64,000 bases of DNA, from positions 46,502,690 through 46,566,689 of the forward strand of contig BTRK01000004.1 in NCBI GenBank assembly GCA_036245805.1, read 5' to 3'. Each line of letters begins with the position of its first letter. Positions within the stretch are counted from its first letter, which is position 1. The stretch comes from Pristionchus mayeri (Eukaryota; Nematoda; Chromadorea; Rhabditida; Neodiplogasteridae). A program made the translations under genes and the position numbers. Of the stretch, positions 34,302 through 47,626 are shown in pieces. The notes under the pieces were generated by a model. It was not told the origin of the DNA. It was given only the letters and a program-made list of their open reading frames with translations, and did no database searches.

Positions 34302-36884
34302 TTAGGTTGTGAAAAAAGTAATTGTAGATTTGGACCATGATGTTTGAGCACGCCTAAAATAATTTTCATTTATGATCTCAAGCTGGATCAATAGCATATA
34401 GTAGGGGTATACTTGGTCTATATAATATTGTATTCCAATCGCTTCATGCTTTTAGGATACCCGGCAAATCCAAGTTTTGACAAATGTGATATTTTCACTC
34501 TTTTCTAAAAATATTTCCCGTCTCTCGTATTTTGTGGGGGAAAGGGGCTGTACATTTTCATATAGTGTAGTGAGAAGCACAAGTGCAGTTCTTTCGAAAA
34601 ATAGGTCTAATGCCGCTCCTGCCTCAACATAGCACGATTTACACATCACTGAATTAATACCTCAGCTAATAAACACTTATCAAGCGATAACATTTCCTGC
34701 TTCGACGTTCAATCAGACTGCTTTCTAAATAAGTGCGCTTCCATGATACACTATGATGCTACATACCACAGAGAAACATTTGAACTCATCCCTTCTCTAC
34801 TTGTAGAAAACATAGATTTTCAGTATTGATGAATGCAGGCCAATATTGTCAAATTTTCGACTTTCGGTATACGGTGAATGAATAAATTTCCTCAAAAGGG
34901 AGCTATCCCCTGACTTTGCGCAGTCGTATACTGATACATAAAGAGTAGCTTTAACAATTAACCACAAAATTTAGGGCTTTTCACCAACCCTGGAAAATTG
35001 AAGACTTGTAATATATGAATTTCGATGTTCAAATAGTTTCAAATAGTTTCAAATAGTTTCAATAGTTTCGATGTTCAAATAGTCGGGATGATGAATGTTA
35101 TTAGGTTGTAACATAAGTTTTGTCGCATTTCGGAGGTTCACAATATTTCCATGAAGGATACTTCTCAAACATTATCAATGCCTGACCTCCTAGTATATGT
35201 TTGGGGTGTTCATGCACATTCAAACCATAGGGTAGAGCTGAACTGCGCACGCTGGCTATGCGAAAAATATTAATATGAACTGATTTAAATTTGGTGCTGA
35301 TTTTATTAATTCGTTTGATCGGGTGCGTTTTTTTTTTAGTTCGCAGAGATGAATAATGAACCAAACTTCTACAGCATGGTGATATACCCCGTCAATGCTC
35401 TTTCAAAATATACGCCAGATATGGTGCTATGTTGGGCGGAACCAAAGATATACTTCACTGAGTGTAAGGTTAGCCGCTGATTCGTAGCCAACTTGACCAA
35501 CTCTTCTGAATCCAGAATTGCAACAACAGTGACTAACATAAGTGCGTTCAATTACCACTCATGGAGGTATAATTTATCATTAAACAAGTGAGAGAAAGAA
35601 CACTCCACTTGTGGGAAATTTGAATTTTTATTAATTCAATTCGCGCACAATTTTACCAAAATTTGCAAGTTTAGGTGTTTCGAATTAAAGATTGTCATTC
35701 AAAAGCTATTTATTTCCAAACTTATCCCAAGTAGATACTAGTAAGGGAAGGGTTTATGGTTCGGATGGACACAACAAATCAGATATTGAACATGTGTGCG
35801 AGGTAGGAATATGAACAAAGTGCCGATTTCAGTAGTTTAATTTACATACCATCGTTCTGAATGGAGCCACTTATCTCAACAGAACCCAATCTACCCCAAA
35901 CTTTGTCTGCACACTGACCACTTTGGGTGAACTATATTCCACCACTATTTGGATCTGGATATCTACTGAGAAGAAAATTCGGCTTGCGAAAGTTTTCGCG
36001 ACCGTCACCAACCATCCACATTATACAAACTCGTCTACATTTCTAGAACGATTTTCGTTTGTCATTATCCGTGAGTGGTTCAAAATTATGCACATAGGTA
36101 GTACTTTACGCAAATCACACAAAATCGGCATAATTTATCCTTTTCAAGAAGAGCTGATGCGTGAAAATGATTTCTAATCCTTATCTCAGTACAACTTTGT
36201 CTGACTAATGTGCCTCCTCAACTGCCTTGACAGGACTGAAGTAAAGCGCGTAAGAAAGAGTACGAAGGCCCTCACTGATGATGAATAACGAAATTGAGAT
36301 TAAATTAATTCGAAGAATTTCTGAGGTTAAAATGCATAAGAGATTGGACGCGACAAAACTTATGTTACAACCTGATACATGTTTTGGTAGAAGTATTGTA
36401 TGCCCACCTAAAAACAAGTTTAAGTTAACCATGGAAAGTGCTTTTCGCTTCACTACATTTGAGATGGATAAATCAATAGTTACGGATGCACGGTAAATAT
36501 AATTATTTCTGTTGATGTGCAGTTAGGGTCAAGGTAAAAATGAGTGTATTTTCTGACAGGCCATTTGGAGCGGACCAGGTTCACATGTTGTATTGTGATA
36601 TCCGTATGCCATACTTTTCGCACGTGCCGTAATATTTGCCTTATCCTAGCTTTCCATGGATTGCTGGACCAAAACATACTCAGTAAAACATTTTGCCGAT
36701 GTAGCTTTGTCTTCATACTGTGGCCTCAATACCAATTGGATAGGCTCGAACCTAAGCGCGATAGAAAGGGTATCCAAGCACTCAACGAGCACAAGCAACA
36801 ATATGATATTCAGGCGGCAACCAAAGACGGGGTATTACAGAATCGAAAATTTAAAAATCTACAATTACTTTTTTCACAACCTGA
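34302..36884. mobile_element. nested mariner set, middle element
   Basis: Ends TTAGGTTGTGAAAAAAGTAA and the complement of that sequence (TTACTTTTTTCACAACCTGA, to 36884) are flanked by TA (34300-34301, 36885-36886). It is 1306 bp once the innermost element is removed, the usual mariner length. A plus-strand stretch near 36.73 kb (YQLDRLEPKRDRKGIQAL) faintly recalls a mariner transposase segment but is not convincing. Confidence 0.75.
35101..36375. mobile_element. nested mariner set, innermost element (absent from copy B)
   Basis: Ends TTAGGTTGTAACATAAGTTT and the complement (AAACTTATGTTACAACCTGA, to 36375) are flanked by TA (35099-35100, 36376-36377). The length is 1275 bp. The corresponding place in copy B (43147-43155) reads GAATGTTACATGT, one TA and no element. 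Coding content is degenerate. Confidence 0.9.
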
Positions 36885-37665
36885 TAGTTACCCCTAGTGA
36901 AGCTCCTATAGAAAACCTTATAATTTCATGGATTTTATTTTGAATGAAAATGAGATAAAAATACGTTCTAAGTGTATTATAACCTTAAAGCAACTAGCGG
37001 CTTCTGAAATTTTTTTTTGTGAAATGATAATAGAGGAAGGGCTGCTTGTTCAGATAAGCTCGATAGGCTGCGAGCACAAATTTTGCCAAATATTGTGGTT
37101 TTCGTCATTAAAATTTGAGGATCTCTATTTTGAAATTTTGCAGGGGAAATATTCCACCACCCTCAAACTGAAGTAGTAAGTCGATCACCTCACATATTAT
37201 GTTTTTCAGACTAGTATAGATTCCCAGATCCATTGGAACGAAAATGAGACGATAAAACATGTATTCGATAATTCTCGTCCAAGATTGATTCCGAAATATG
37301 TAAAAATTTCCAGAAAGACATTTGCGCCTTGCTATCTATTAATGAGTCCTGGTTATGCCTTTCTCATGAGGTTTGAGAATTTGTTATGTGTTTGGCCATA
37401 TCGCTCTTTTCCGAGGAGTGTTAAACGTAGAAACGAGCATGTCGGTAATGTCAGTCGGCAGTGTTTCGTCTTGCGCTGTTAATTTGTTAATGATCCTTCA
37501 GCTGCGGAATAAGGTGCGCTAGAAAGACTATCAATTACCTCTTCGATAGTAGTTAGTTACATGATATCGAAAAATGAAATAAGGACTATAGCCTATTCTA
37601 TAGGCGTCTATAGGCGCTACAATGTTCAAGCGCAATGACGCGACAAGACTTTCGCAACAACCTGA

Positions 37666-40600
37666 TATTTTTAGAAAATTTGTAGAAAACTCAAATATTC
37701 ATTATTCGTATGAAATTAACAAGATGACAAATTTATTCATAATTATATCATACAATATATTCCTAAGATTAATGACACCATTATTTAATAAAATGAAGCA
37801 TTCTACCGGGCAACAAACAAGTTAGGGATTCTGCTGATTTGTAATTAGACTGATGTCATTTTACGACTACATTTACTAGTTGGAAAAACTTGATAAAAAG
37901 TTATAGTTCCGGTGTGCGCGTGCGCGTACAACTTGGAGCCAAGTATCTCCAAGTAGCACGTCTGGTCACGTCTTGGGAGCCTCTCACTCTTCAATGTTCA
38001 TGCTATCTCGTATATCTGACCGACTCCCAAGTTGAAATAAGTTGTGGCCAACTTGGAACCCAGAACTAGAGAGCGATCCGACGAGAGAAATATTAGAGAA
38101 TACAGAAGATGGAGATATCAGAGCGGTTTTTCAAGTCGTGACCAGACTTGGGCGCTTCTTGGAATTGCTTGACTCCACGTTGGACGCGCACATGTACCGT
38201 GCACAATTATAAAGACTACTCCGAATGATGAACTCGCGAAAAGAGATAATAAAGGGGTCTACCTCAAATATGGTGCCTAACATGGCGACGTAAGTTGCCC
38301 GGTAAAACACATTTTTAGTTGAAACTTTGATGATATGAAAATTACACGGTTCCTACCTACTCACAGTCACAACAGACAGTCATATTATGCGCACTAAATA
38401 AGCATTAAACAATTCGACAATTTACATAGTAAAAACTCTACACCGATATTAATTACATATATCATTTAATCTTCCTTCTTTACTTCTTCACCTTCTTCCT
38501 TCTCAACCTTCTCCAACCAAGAATATCACTCTGCAAGACTAATTTGAGATTTTTATTCATGATAGTCATGTCACTTACACTATTATTACATTAATCATTA
38601 ACTATTATGCTCGGGAGGTTGGCGATTTCAATAGATAATGAACGGCGGGTGTTTGTAAGACACTAAGAACCTCAATGTACAGAAATGCGGATTAACTTCA
38701 TCATAAGTCGGAGCAATCAGGTTCAAGAAAGATGATATCTTAGCAATGGCGATGGCAAAGATGATAACTATGTTACACGGGATGTTCTCAACGGTTCATA
38801 CATAAACGTTATGCCAAATACATGTTCGATTCAGATTAAGACAGTTGACTATTTTGGTTTATTCAACGAGAAAATATGAAGTTCATATTGAGGTGGAAAT
38901 GCGAGAATGATAGTGATGATAACGGGCAGAATTGTTTTGGACATCGGGAGTGATCATCGTCCGTGGTAAACATGAGAACTGATAAGACATACAGGCACGA
39001 GTAAGATCGATTCGCATGAGAGTTCGATAAACGAGATCGGTAATTGTATCTTAAGTTCCTCGACTGTTAGAAATGAAGAGATTTATGGCCGTCTTACTCC
39101 ACTTCACATACAGTTAATCATTTTGATTGAAGAGGATCGATTACAATTAAATTTAAATGGTTTATTGTTGAAGCTTCATCAATGATGCATAACATGATTT
39201 GAGGCAAGCGTGGACTTATTTACCATGAACCGACCAAATGCTTGGGTATGGGCGAAGTTATTCAAGACGCATGAAATATGAACGAGTTAGCGTATTTCGG
39301 GGCCAGAAGCTCCACCCACTTTCCTCAGACACGGCTACACCTCGAAATCGAGACATCACAGTCACTGCAATTAGCTTTAACCAACTATCGAATACAAATC
39401 GAAAGCTCTTCCCATCTTTTTTTAAATAATCAAAAAAGTTTTTTTTTGAAATTTATCCACTGATAATTCCACCTTTATAATGTAAACCACCGTTGCTCAC
39501 AGTTGTGTGTTGTATGAGAAATGAGAATATGCAACACTGATTGATTAGTGAAAATACGATATCCAGAAATCACACAATCACGTGAATCGAGAAAAGTCGT
39601 GAGCAAATTTTGATTTTATTCGCAATTAGCAAGCCTGTGTCGGCGTTCAGTGAGCTGCACCTCCCATGTGTATCTCTTCCTTCTCTCTCACACGTCTGCC
39701 CCGGCGCGAGTAGAGAGCGTGCATGCATGCGAAAGAGCGCTGGAAAATGGCCAGTCGTTCATCTCCCCTTACTGGCATTATTCTGGAAATTCTGTCCAAT
39801 TTTTGGATAGTTGACTTACAAAGGGCCGGTGTGAATTTTCGTCCCTTTTCTTGCGTTTACCCCACAATATGTTGATAGGTTTTTATGTGCTTATTGAGCT
39901 CTAACACGATTCAGAGATGAGATTTCGGCAAACGGGCAAACATATGATCACCTCAGGATAAGGTTGTTTTGGTTGGTATGTACATATTTCGGCATTGATC
40001 GTTGTGGTCTGCATGTTATCGCACGGAAAAAAACTTGAAGGAAACAGCAAATCTAGCCAGCCCAAACTGACAACATAATTGTAGTAAAACTTTTTTCTCG
40101 AATTTCCGGTTTTTATAACTTTGATAGGAACCAAGATCTGGTTGTCTCCAGGCATTCACAGTTGACCCTGCAGCGCAGGCAATGGGTAAGAGAGAACAAT
40201 GGAATGAGAGAACTCCCATTCAATCGGCATTGTCCGCGTCCATTCTACCGTGCCCTGAAAGAGTGCTATTCGAGTTCCCAAGGTTGCTAATTACGGTGGG
40301 CATACCGATTTTTTAACGATACGCCACCACTGAAGGCATGCAACGTTGCGTCGGATCGCATTTATGAAATTGTTATTCACAAACATGGGATTCTCGTAAA
40401 AAATACCCGTTGGCCTGTTTGAGAACCACAGATATGAAAAAACTTAGACATTTTAAACTGTGCCCCACACTGCCATATATTTGTAGAATTGCTCTCATAC
40501 AGTCCTTGTTATTTTTTCAGCTACACTATGCTGTCAACCAAAATTATCAACTTGTTATTTGTAATTTTTCGTTTTAACCTTTATGTTTTGATGAAAGTGT

Positions 40601-40837
40601 TATCAATCACTTGCGCAACTTCGTGGACATAGTGAAAACATGGTCATATGGCGATGGTTATGTTGTGATCGGCAAATTCGCTCTCATTCGCTTCCAGCAT
40701 TTCGTACATTCATTAATCGGAAGACATGTCCCCGCTCGCAAGTTTCGTAGTCGCATGTGACGTCACTGTTTAATTCATAATTCCCTCCTCTCCCCTCCCT
40801 TTTGACCTTCACGACATACGCTATGTGTGGAATGATA
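37666..40837. other. duplicated segment without recognised genes
   Basis: Contains an ACTTGGA-rich patch (37925-38180), a CTTC-rich tract (38468-38515), an ATGCATGC motif (39721-39730) and a TGACGTCA palindrome at 40758-40765. Open frames of 60-85 codons occur on both strands but none shows a family motif or convincing splice structure. Its twin lies at 44439-47626. Confidence 0.5.
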
Positions 40838-40960
40838 TTGGGGTGTCCGGAAAGTTCGTATAATTTTTTGTTTTTATTTTTTATTCAATGCTTTACAATT
40901 CTCAGTGGCCAATGTATGCCCCCTTCTTTCTCACTACCTCCCTCCAGCGATTGGGCAGGG
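40838..40960 (-). mobile_element. mariner copy 3, 123-bp stub at duplication junction
   Basis: It starts after TA with TTGGGGTGTCCGGAAAGTTC and matches the transposase C-terminal end (NRWREVVRKKGAYIGH region, minus strand). It stops at GGGCAGGG where copy B begins. It is the truncated twin of the full mariner at 47627 and marks the breakpoint of the duplication. Confidence 0.95.
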
Positions 40961-42233
40961 AATACATTCGATACTCAAATGTGTTCACTCTCTTATCTGG
41001 TCCAACTGCATCTGATTCTAAACACAGCCTCATCTAGGTCATTCCTGCTCTCTATTTATGTACGAAATTGGCTCAACGATTTCTGCATTTGTGTGTGTTA
41101 TGTGATTGAAATTGGAAGGACACATGAAGATCCCAATCCAAATTCGCCATCGTTGCAAAGCAGAAGCTGCCCTGAATCTCACTATGCGGGATTTTTGAAA
41201 CACCATTAGGAGTGTCCACCCCAATATAAATAGGGGGACTCACTCAATCAAGTTTTCACAAAAATGATGAAATTTAAAAAGCTTTGATTTTACGAATTTT
41301 TGCTCGCGGTGAAAATTAGTGTATCTGCGAATTTTTCAATTGTTGCAACTCTTTCGACTCACGGGATAATGAAATTTCTGGAGTGGGTGGATGAAGGACT
41401 TCATAGAATTTTGAGCACAATTTGCAGCCAGTTGGTGCGGATTGTAAGGAATGAGGCAACTCTAAACACGATTTTCGGCGATTAAAATTGTAGGTCTCAC
41501 TTACGCGTAGTTTTCTTATGCGTAATTGCTCCAAACCTCTCTCCAAAATACGGTTAGTAGTGCCTCGGCATACGTTATTCAAATACTCGCTATGAATTGT
41601 TTTCCCTTCAAAAGACACGAATGGGGTGATATTTCCTTTATTCCATAGCACTCAACAATCGGAACATCGTTTGGTTTAGCCTGTAGTTGATTATTCCTCT
41701 ATTATACTCATAGAGTTCCCACATCTGTATGCTATTCAACTAACACTCGTGTTCAGCTATACACGCCTCTTCAGAAGAAATGTGATATAATTGTCTAATG
41801 GTGTCGACATGGATTACTATGACCTTGTGAAACCATTACTCCTGTCCAACTGGTAGTGATGCTTCTCCAACTCTGCCTAATTATAGTCTGAGTACAACAT
41901 ATATAACGCTGATAATAACTAATGATTGCTAGAATGGATTTTTACTAATTTGTTTAAATGTCGAAAATGCGACAGAACTTTCTTGCCAGCCTGATAGTAT
42001 TGATTCTAACTGAAACGACAGAAGGAATGTCCGCCCAAGAAAAACAAATGAATCATATGGCATAGGATTTATAACTGTTAGAAAAAAAGAAATAAATACT
42101 CTACAATGATCTCCGCAACAATAGTTTTCTTAATATTTATAATCGAGAATATGTTACTTGAAGGTGACTATAAATATTCTGTCGATAGTGAGCTGGATAT
42201 TTTTCAAACATCCTTTGTGAAGTAATCAATATA

Positions 42234-44438
42234 TTAGGTTTTTGCGAAAGTCTTGTCGCGTGCGTAACTACACCGATTTCGTTTCTCTAGAATTCAAGTT
42301 GCCTGACCTCATAATATATGTTAGGTGTATACATGCGCATCATGGCTATGTATTAGGTTGTGAAAAAAGTAATTGTAGATTTGGACCATGATGTTTGAGC
42401 ACGCCTAAAATAATTTTCATTTATGATCTCAAGCTGGATCAATAGCATATAGTAGGAGTATACTTGGTCTATATAATATTGTATTCCAATCGCTTCATGC
42501 TTTTAGGATACCCGGCAAATCCAAGTTTTGACAAATGTGATATTTTCACTCTTTTCTAAAAATATTTCCCGTCTCTCGTATTTTGTGGGGGAAAGGGGCT
42601 GTACATTTTCATATAGTGTAGTGAGAAGCACAAGTGCAGTTCTTTCGAAAAATAGGTCTAATGCCGCTCCTGCCTCAACATAGCACGATTTACACATCAC
42701 TGAATTAATACCTCAGCTAATAAACACTTATCAAGCGATAACATTTCCTGCTTCGACGTTCAATCAGACTGCTTTCTAAATAAGTGCGCTTCCATGATAC
42801 ACTATGATGCTACATACCACAGAGAAACATTTGAACTCATCCCTTCTCTACTTGTAGAAAACATAGATTTTCAGTATTGATGAATGCAGGCCAATATTGT
42901 CAAATTTTCGACTTTCGGTATACGGTGAATGAATAAATTTCCTCAACAGGGAGCTATCCCCTGACTTTGCGCAGTCGTATACTGATACATAAAGAGTAGC
43001 TTTAACAATTAACCACAAAATTTAGGGCTTTTCACCAACCCTGGAAAATTGAAGACTTGTAATATATGAATTTCGATGTTCAAATAGTTTCAAATAGTTT
43101 CAAATAGTTTCAATAGTTTCGATGTTCAAATAGTCGGGATGATGAATGTTACATGTTTTGGTAGAAGTATTGTATGCCCACCTAAATACAATTTTAAGTT
43201 AACCATGGAAAGTGCTTTTCGCTTCACTACATTTGAGATGGATAAATCAATAGTTACGGATGCACGGTAAATATAATTATTTCTGTTGATGTGCAGTTAG
43301 GGTCAAGGTAAAAATGAGTGTATTTTCTGACAGGCCATTTGGAGCGGACCAGGTTCACATGTTGTATTGTGATATCCGTATGCCATACTTTTCGCACGTG
43401 CCGTAATATTTGCCTTATCCTAGCTTTCCATGGATTGCTGGACCGAAACATACTCAGTAAAACATTTTGCCGATGTAGCTTTGTCTTCATACTGTGGCCT
43501 CAATACCAATTGGATAGGCTCGAACCTAAGCGCGATAGAAAGGGTATCCAAGCACTCAACGAGCACAAGCAACAATATGATATTCAGGCGGCAACCAAAG
43601 ACGGGGTATTACAGAATCGAAAATTTAAAAATCTACAATTACTTTTTTCACAACCTGATAGTTACCCCTAGTGAAGCTCCTATAGAAAACCTTATAATTT
43701 CATGGATTTTATTTTGAATGAAAATGAGATAAAAATACGTTCTAAGTGTATTATAACCTTAAAGCAACTAGCGGCTTCTGAAATTTTTTTTGTGAAATGA
43801 TAATAGAGGAAGGGCTGCTTGTTCAGATAAGCTCGATAGGCTGCGAGCACAAATTTTGCCAAATATTGTGGTTTTCGTCATTAAAATTTGAGGATCTCTA
43901 TTTTGAAATTTTGCAGGGGAAATATTCCACCACCCTCAAACTGAAGTAGTAAGTCGATCACCTCACATATTATGTTTTTCAGACTAGTATAGATTCCCAG
44001 ATCCATTGGAACGAAAATGAGACGATAAAACATGTATTCGATAATTCTCGTCCAAGATTGATTCCGAAATATGTAAAAATTTCCAGAAAGACATTTGCGC
44101 CTTGCTATCTATTAATGAGTCCTGGTTATGCCTTTCTCATGAGGTTTGAGAATTTGTTATGTGTTTGGCCATATCGCTCTTTTCCGAGGAGTGTTAAACG
44201 TAGAAACGAGCATGTCGGTAATGTCAGTCGGCAGTGTTTCGTCTTGCGCTGTTAATTTGTTAATGATCCTTCAGCTGCGGAATAAGGTGCGCTAGAAAGA
44301 CTATCAATTACCTCTTCGATAGTAGTTAGTTACATGATATCGAAAAATGAAATAAGGACTATAGCCTATTCTATAGGCGTCTATAGGCGCTACAATGTTC
44401 AAGCGCAATGACGCGACAAGACTTTCGCAACAACCTGA
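42234..44438. mobile_element. nested mariner pair in copy B
   Basis: Same outer (42234-44438) and middle (42353-43658, 1306 bp) elements as in copy A, with the same TA flanks, but without the third element. They predate the duplication. Confidence 0.8.
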
Positions 44439-47400
44439 TATTTTTAGAAAATTTGTAGAAAACTCAAATATTCATTATTCGTATGAAATTAACAAGATGA
44501 CAAATTTATTAATAATTATATCATACAATATATTCCTAAGATTAATGACACCATTATTTAATAAAATGAAGCATTCTACCGGGCAACAAACAAGTTAGGG
44601 ATTCTGCTGATTTGTAATTAGACTGATGTCATTTTACGACTACATTTACTAGTTGGAAAAACTTGATAAAAAGTTATAGTTCCGGTGTGCGCGTGCGCGT
44701 ACAACTTGGAGCCAAGTATCTCCAAGTAGCACGTCTGGTCACGTCTTGGGAGCCTCTCACTCTTCAATGTTCATGCTATCTCGTATATCTGACCGACTCC
44801 CAAGTTGAAATAAGTTGTGGCCAACTTGGAAATCTGCTTGATTCCAACTTGGAACCCAGAACTAGAGAGCGATCCGACGAGAGAAATATTAGAGAATACA
44901 GAAGATGGAGATATCAGAGCGGTTTTTCAAGTCGTGACCAGACTTGGGCGCTTCTTGGAATTGCTTGACTCCACGTTGGACGCGCACATGTACCGTGCAC
45001 AATTATAAAGACTACTCCGAACTCGCGAAAAGAGATAATAAAGGGGTCTACCTCAAATATGGTGCCTAACATGGCGACGTAAGTTGCCCGGTAAAACACA
45101 TTTTTAGTTGAAACTTTGATGATATGAAAATTACACGGTTCCTACCTACTCACAGTCACAACAGACAGTCATATTATGCGCACTAACTAAGCATTAAACA
45201 ATTCGACAATTTACATAGTAAAAACTCTACACCGATATTAATTACATATATCATTTAATCTTCCTTCTTTACTTCTTCACCTTCTTCCTTCTCAACCTTC
45301 TCCAACCAAGAATATCACTCTGCAAGACTAATTTGAGATTTTTATTCATGATAGTCATGTCACTTACACTATTATTACATTAATCATTAACTATTATGCT
45401 CGGGAGGTTGGCGATTTCAATAGATAATGAACGGCGGGTGTTTGTAAGACACTAAGAACCTCAATGTACAGAAATGCGGATTAACTTCATCATAAGTCGG
45501 AGCAATCAGGTTCAAGAAAGATGATATCTTAGCAATGGCGATGGCAAAGATGATAACTATGTTACACGGGATGTTCTCAACGGTTCATACATAAACGTTA
45601 TGCCAAATACATGTTCGATTCAGATTAAGACAGTTGACTATTTTGGTTTATTCAACGAGAAAATATGAAGTTCATATTGAGGTGGAAATGCGAGAATGAT
45701 AGTGATGATAACGGGCAGAATTGTTTTGGACATCGGGAGTGATCATCGTCCGTGGTAAACATGAGAACTGATAAGACATACAGGCACGAGTAAGATCGAT
45801 TCGCATGAGAGTTCGATAAACGAGATCGGTAATTGTATCTTAAGTTCCTCGACTGTTAGAAATGAAGAGATTTATGGCCGTCTTACTCCACTTCACATAC
45901 AGTTAATCATTTTGATTGAAGAGGATCGATTACAATTAAATTTAAATGGTTTATTGTTGAAGCTTCATCAATGATGCATAACATGATTTGAGGCAAGCGT
46001 GGACTTATTTACCATGAACCGACCAAATGCTTGGGTATGGGCGAAGTTATTCAAGACGCATGAAATATGAACGAGTTAGCGTATTTCGGGGCCAGAAGCT
46101 CCACCCACTTTCCTCAGACACGGTTACACCTCGAAATCGAGACATCACAGTCACTGCAATTAGCTTTAACCAACTATCGAATACAAATCGAAAGCTCTTC
46201 CCATCTTTTTTTAAATAATCAAAAAAGTTTTTTTTTGAAATTTATCCACTGATAATTCCACCTTTATAATGTAAACCACCGTTGCTCACAGTTGTGTGTT
46301 GTATGAGAAATGAGAATATGCAACACTGATTGATTAGTGAAAATACGATATCCAGAAATCACACAATCACGTGAATCGAGAAAAGTCGTGAGCAAATTTT
46401 GATTTTATTCGCAATTAGCAAGCCTGTGTCGGCGTTCAGTGAGCTGCACCTCCCATGTGTATCTCTTCCTTCTCTCTCACACGTCTGCCCCGGCGCGAGT
46501 AGAGAGCGTGCATGCATGCGAAAGAGCGCTGGAAAATGGCCAGTCGTTCATCTCCCCTTACTGGCATTATTCTGGAAATTCTGTCCAATTTTTGGATAGT
46601 TGACTTACAAAGGGCCGGTGTGAATTTTCGTCCCTTTTCTTGCGTTTACCCCACAATATGTTGATAGGTTTTTATGTGCTTATTGAGCTCTAACACGATT
46701 CAGAGATGAGATTTCGGCAAACGGGCAAACATATGATCACCTCAGGATAAGGTTGTTTTGGTTGGTATGTACATATTTCGGCATTGATCGTTGTGGTCTG
46801 CATGTTATCGCACGGAAAAAAACTTGAAGGAAACAGCAAATCTAGCCAGCCCAAACTGACAACATAATTGTAGTAAAACTTTTTTCTCGAATTTCCGGTT
46901 TTTATAACTTTGATAGGAACCAAGATCTGGTTGTCTCCAGGCATTCACAGTTGACCCTGCAGCGCAGGCAATGGGTAAGAGAGAACAATGGAATGAGAGA
47001 ACTCCCATTCAATCGGCATTGTCCGCGTCCATTCTACCGTGCCCTGAAAGAGTGCTATTCGAGTTCCCAAGGTTGCTAATTACGGTGGGCATACCGATTT
47101 TTTAACGATACGCCACCACTGAAGGCATGCAACGTTGCGTCGGATTGCATTTATGAAATTGTTATTCACAAACATGGGATTCTCGTAAAAAATACCCGTT
47201 GGCCTGTTTGAGAACCACAGATATGAAAAAACTTAGACATTTTAAACTGTGCCCCACACTGCCATATATTTGTAGAATTGCTCTCATACAGTCCTTGTTA
47301 TTTTTTCAGCTACACTATGCTGTCAACCAAAATTATCAACTTGTTATTTGTAATTTTTCGTTTTAACCTTTATGTTTTGATGAAAGTGTTATCAATCACT

Positions 47401-47626
47401 TGCGCAACTTCGTGGACATAGTGAAAACATGGTCATATGGCGATGGTTATGTTGTGATCGGCAAATTCGCTCTCATTCGCTTCCAGCATTTCGTACATTC
47501 ATTAATCGGAAGACATGTCCCCGCTCGCAAGTTTCGTAGTCGCATGTGACGTCACTGTTTAATTCATAATTCCCTCCTCTCCCCTCCCTTTTGACCTTCA
47601 CGACATACGCTATGTGTGGAATGATA
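44439..47626. other. copy B gene-poor segment
   Basis: Near-identical to 37666-40837. It carries the TGACGTCA palindrome at 47547-47554. No gene recognised. Confidence 0.5.

Larger units (their letters stand above)
34183..37665. mobile_element. nested mariner set, outer element
   Basis: Ends TTAGGTTTTTGCGAAAGTCT and the complement GACTTTCGCAACAACCTGA lie between TA dinucleotides (34181-34182, 37666-37667). After removing the elements at 34302-36884, the outer element is only about 900 bp. No transposase is readable; it is a degenerate or non-autonomous copy. Confidence 0.75.
32910..40960. repeat. tandem duplication, copy A (8051 bp)
   Basis: From AATACATTCGATACTCAAAT at 32910 the sequence is repeated in direct orientation from 40961 at near identity. 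I noticed only scattered single-base differences over several kilobases. Copy A holds one extra mariner (35101-36375) and lacks about 24 bases near 38054 that copy B has. It ends inside a mariner at GGGCAGGG (40960), directly joined to copy B. Confidence 0.95.

Noticed and set aside
39610..39810. 66-codon plus-strand frame near the ATGCATGC motif, repeated at 46399-46599
   Set aside because: No family motif, no consistent splice partners, and codon pattern unremarkable; identity between copies is due to the recent duplication.
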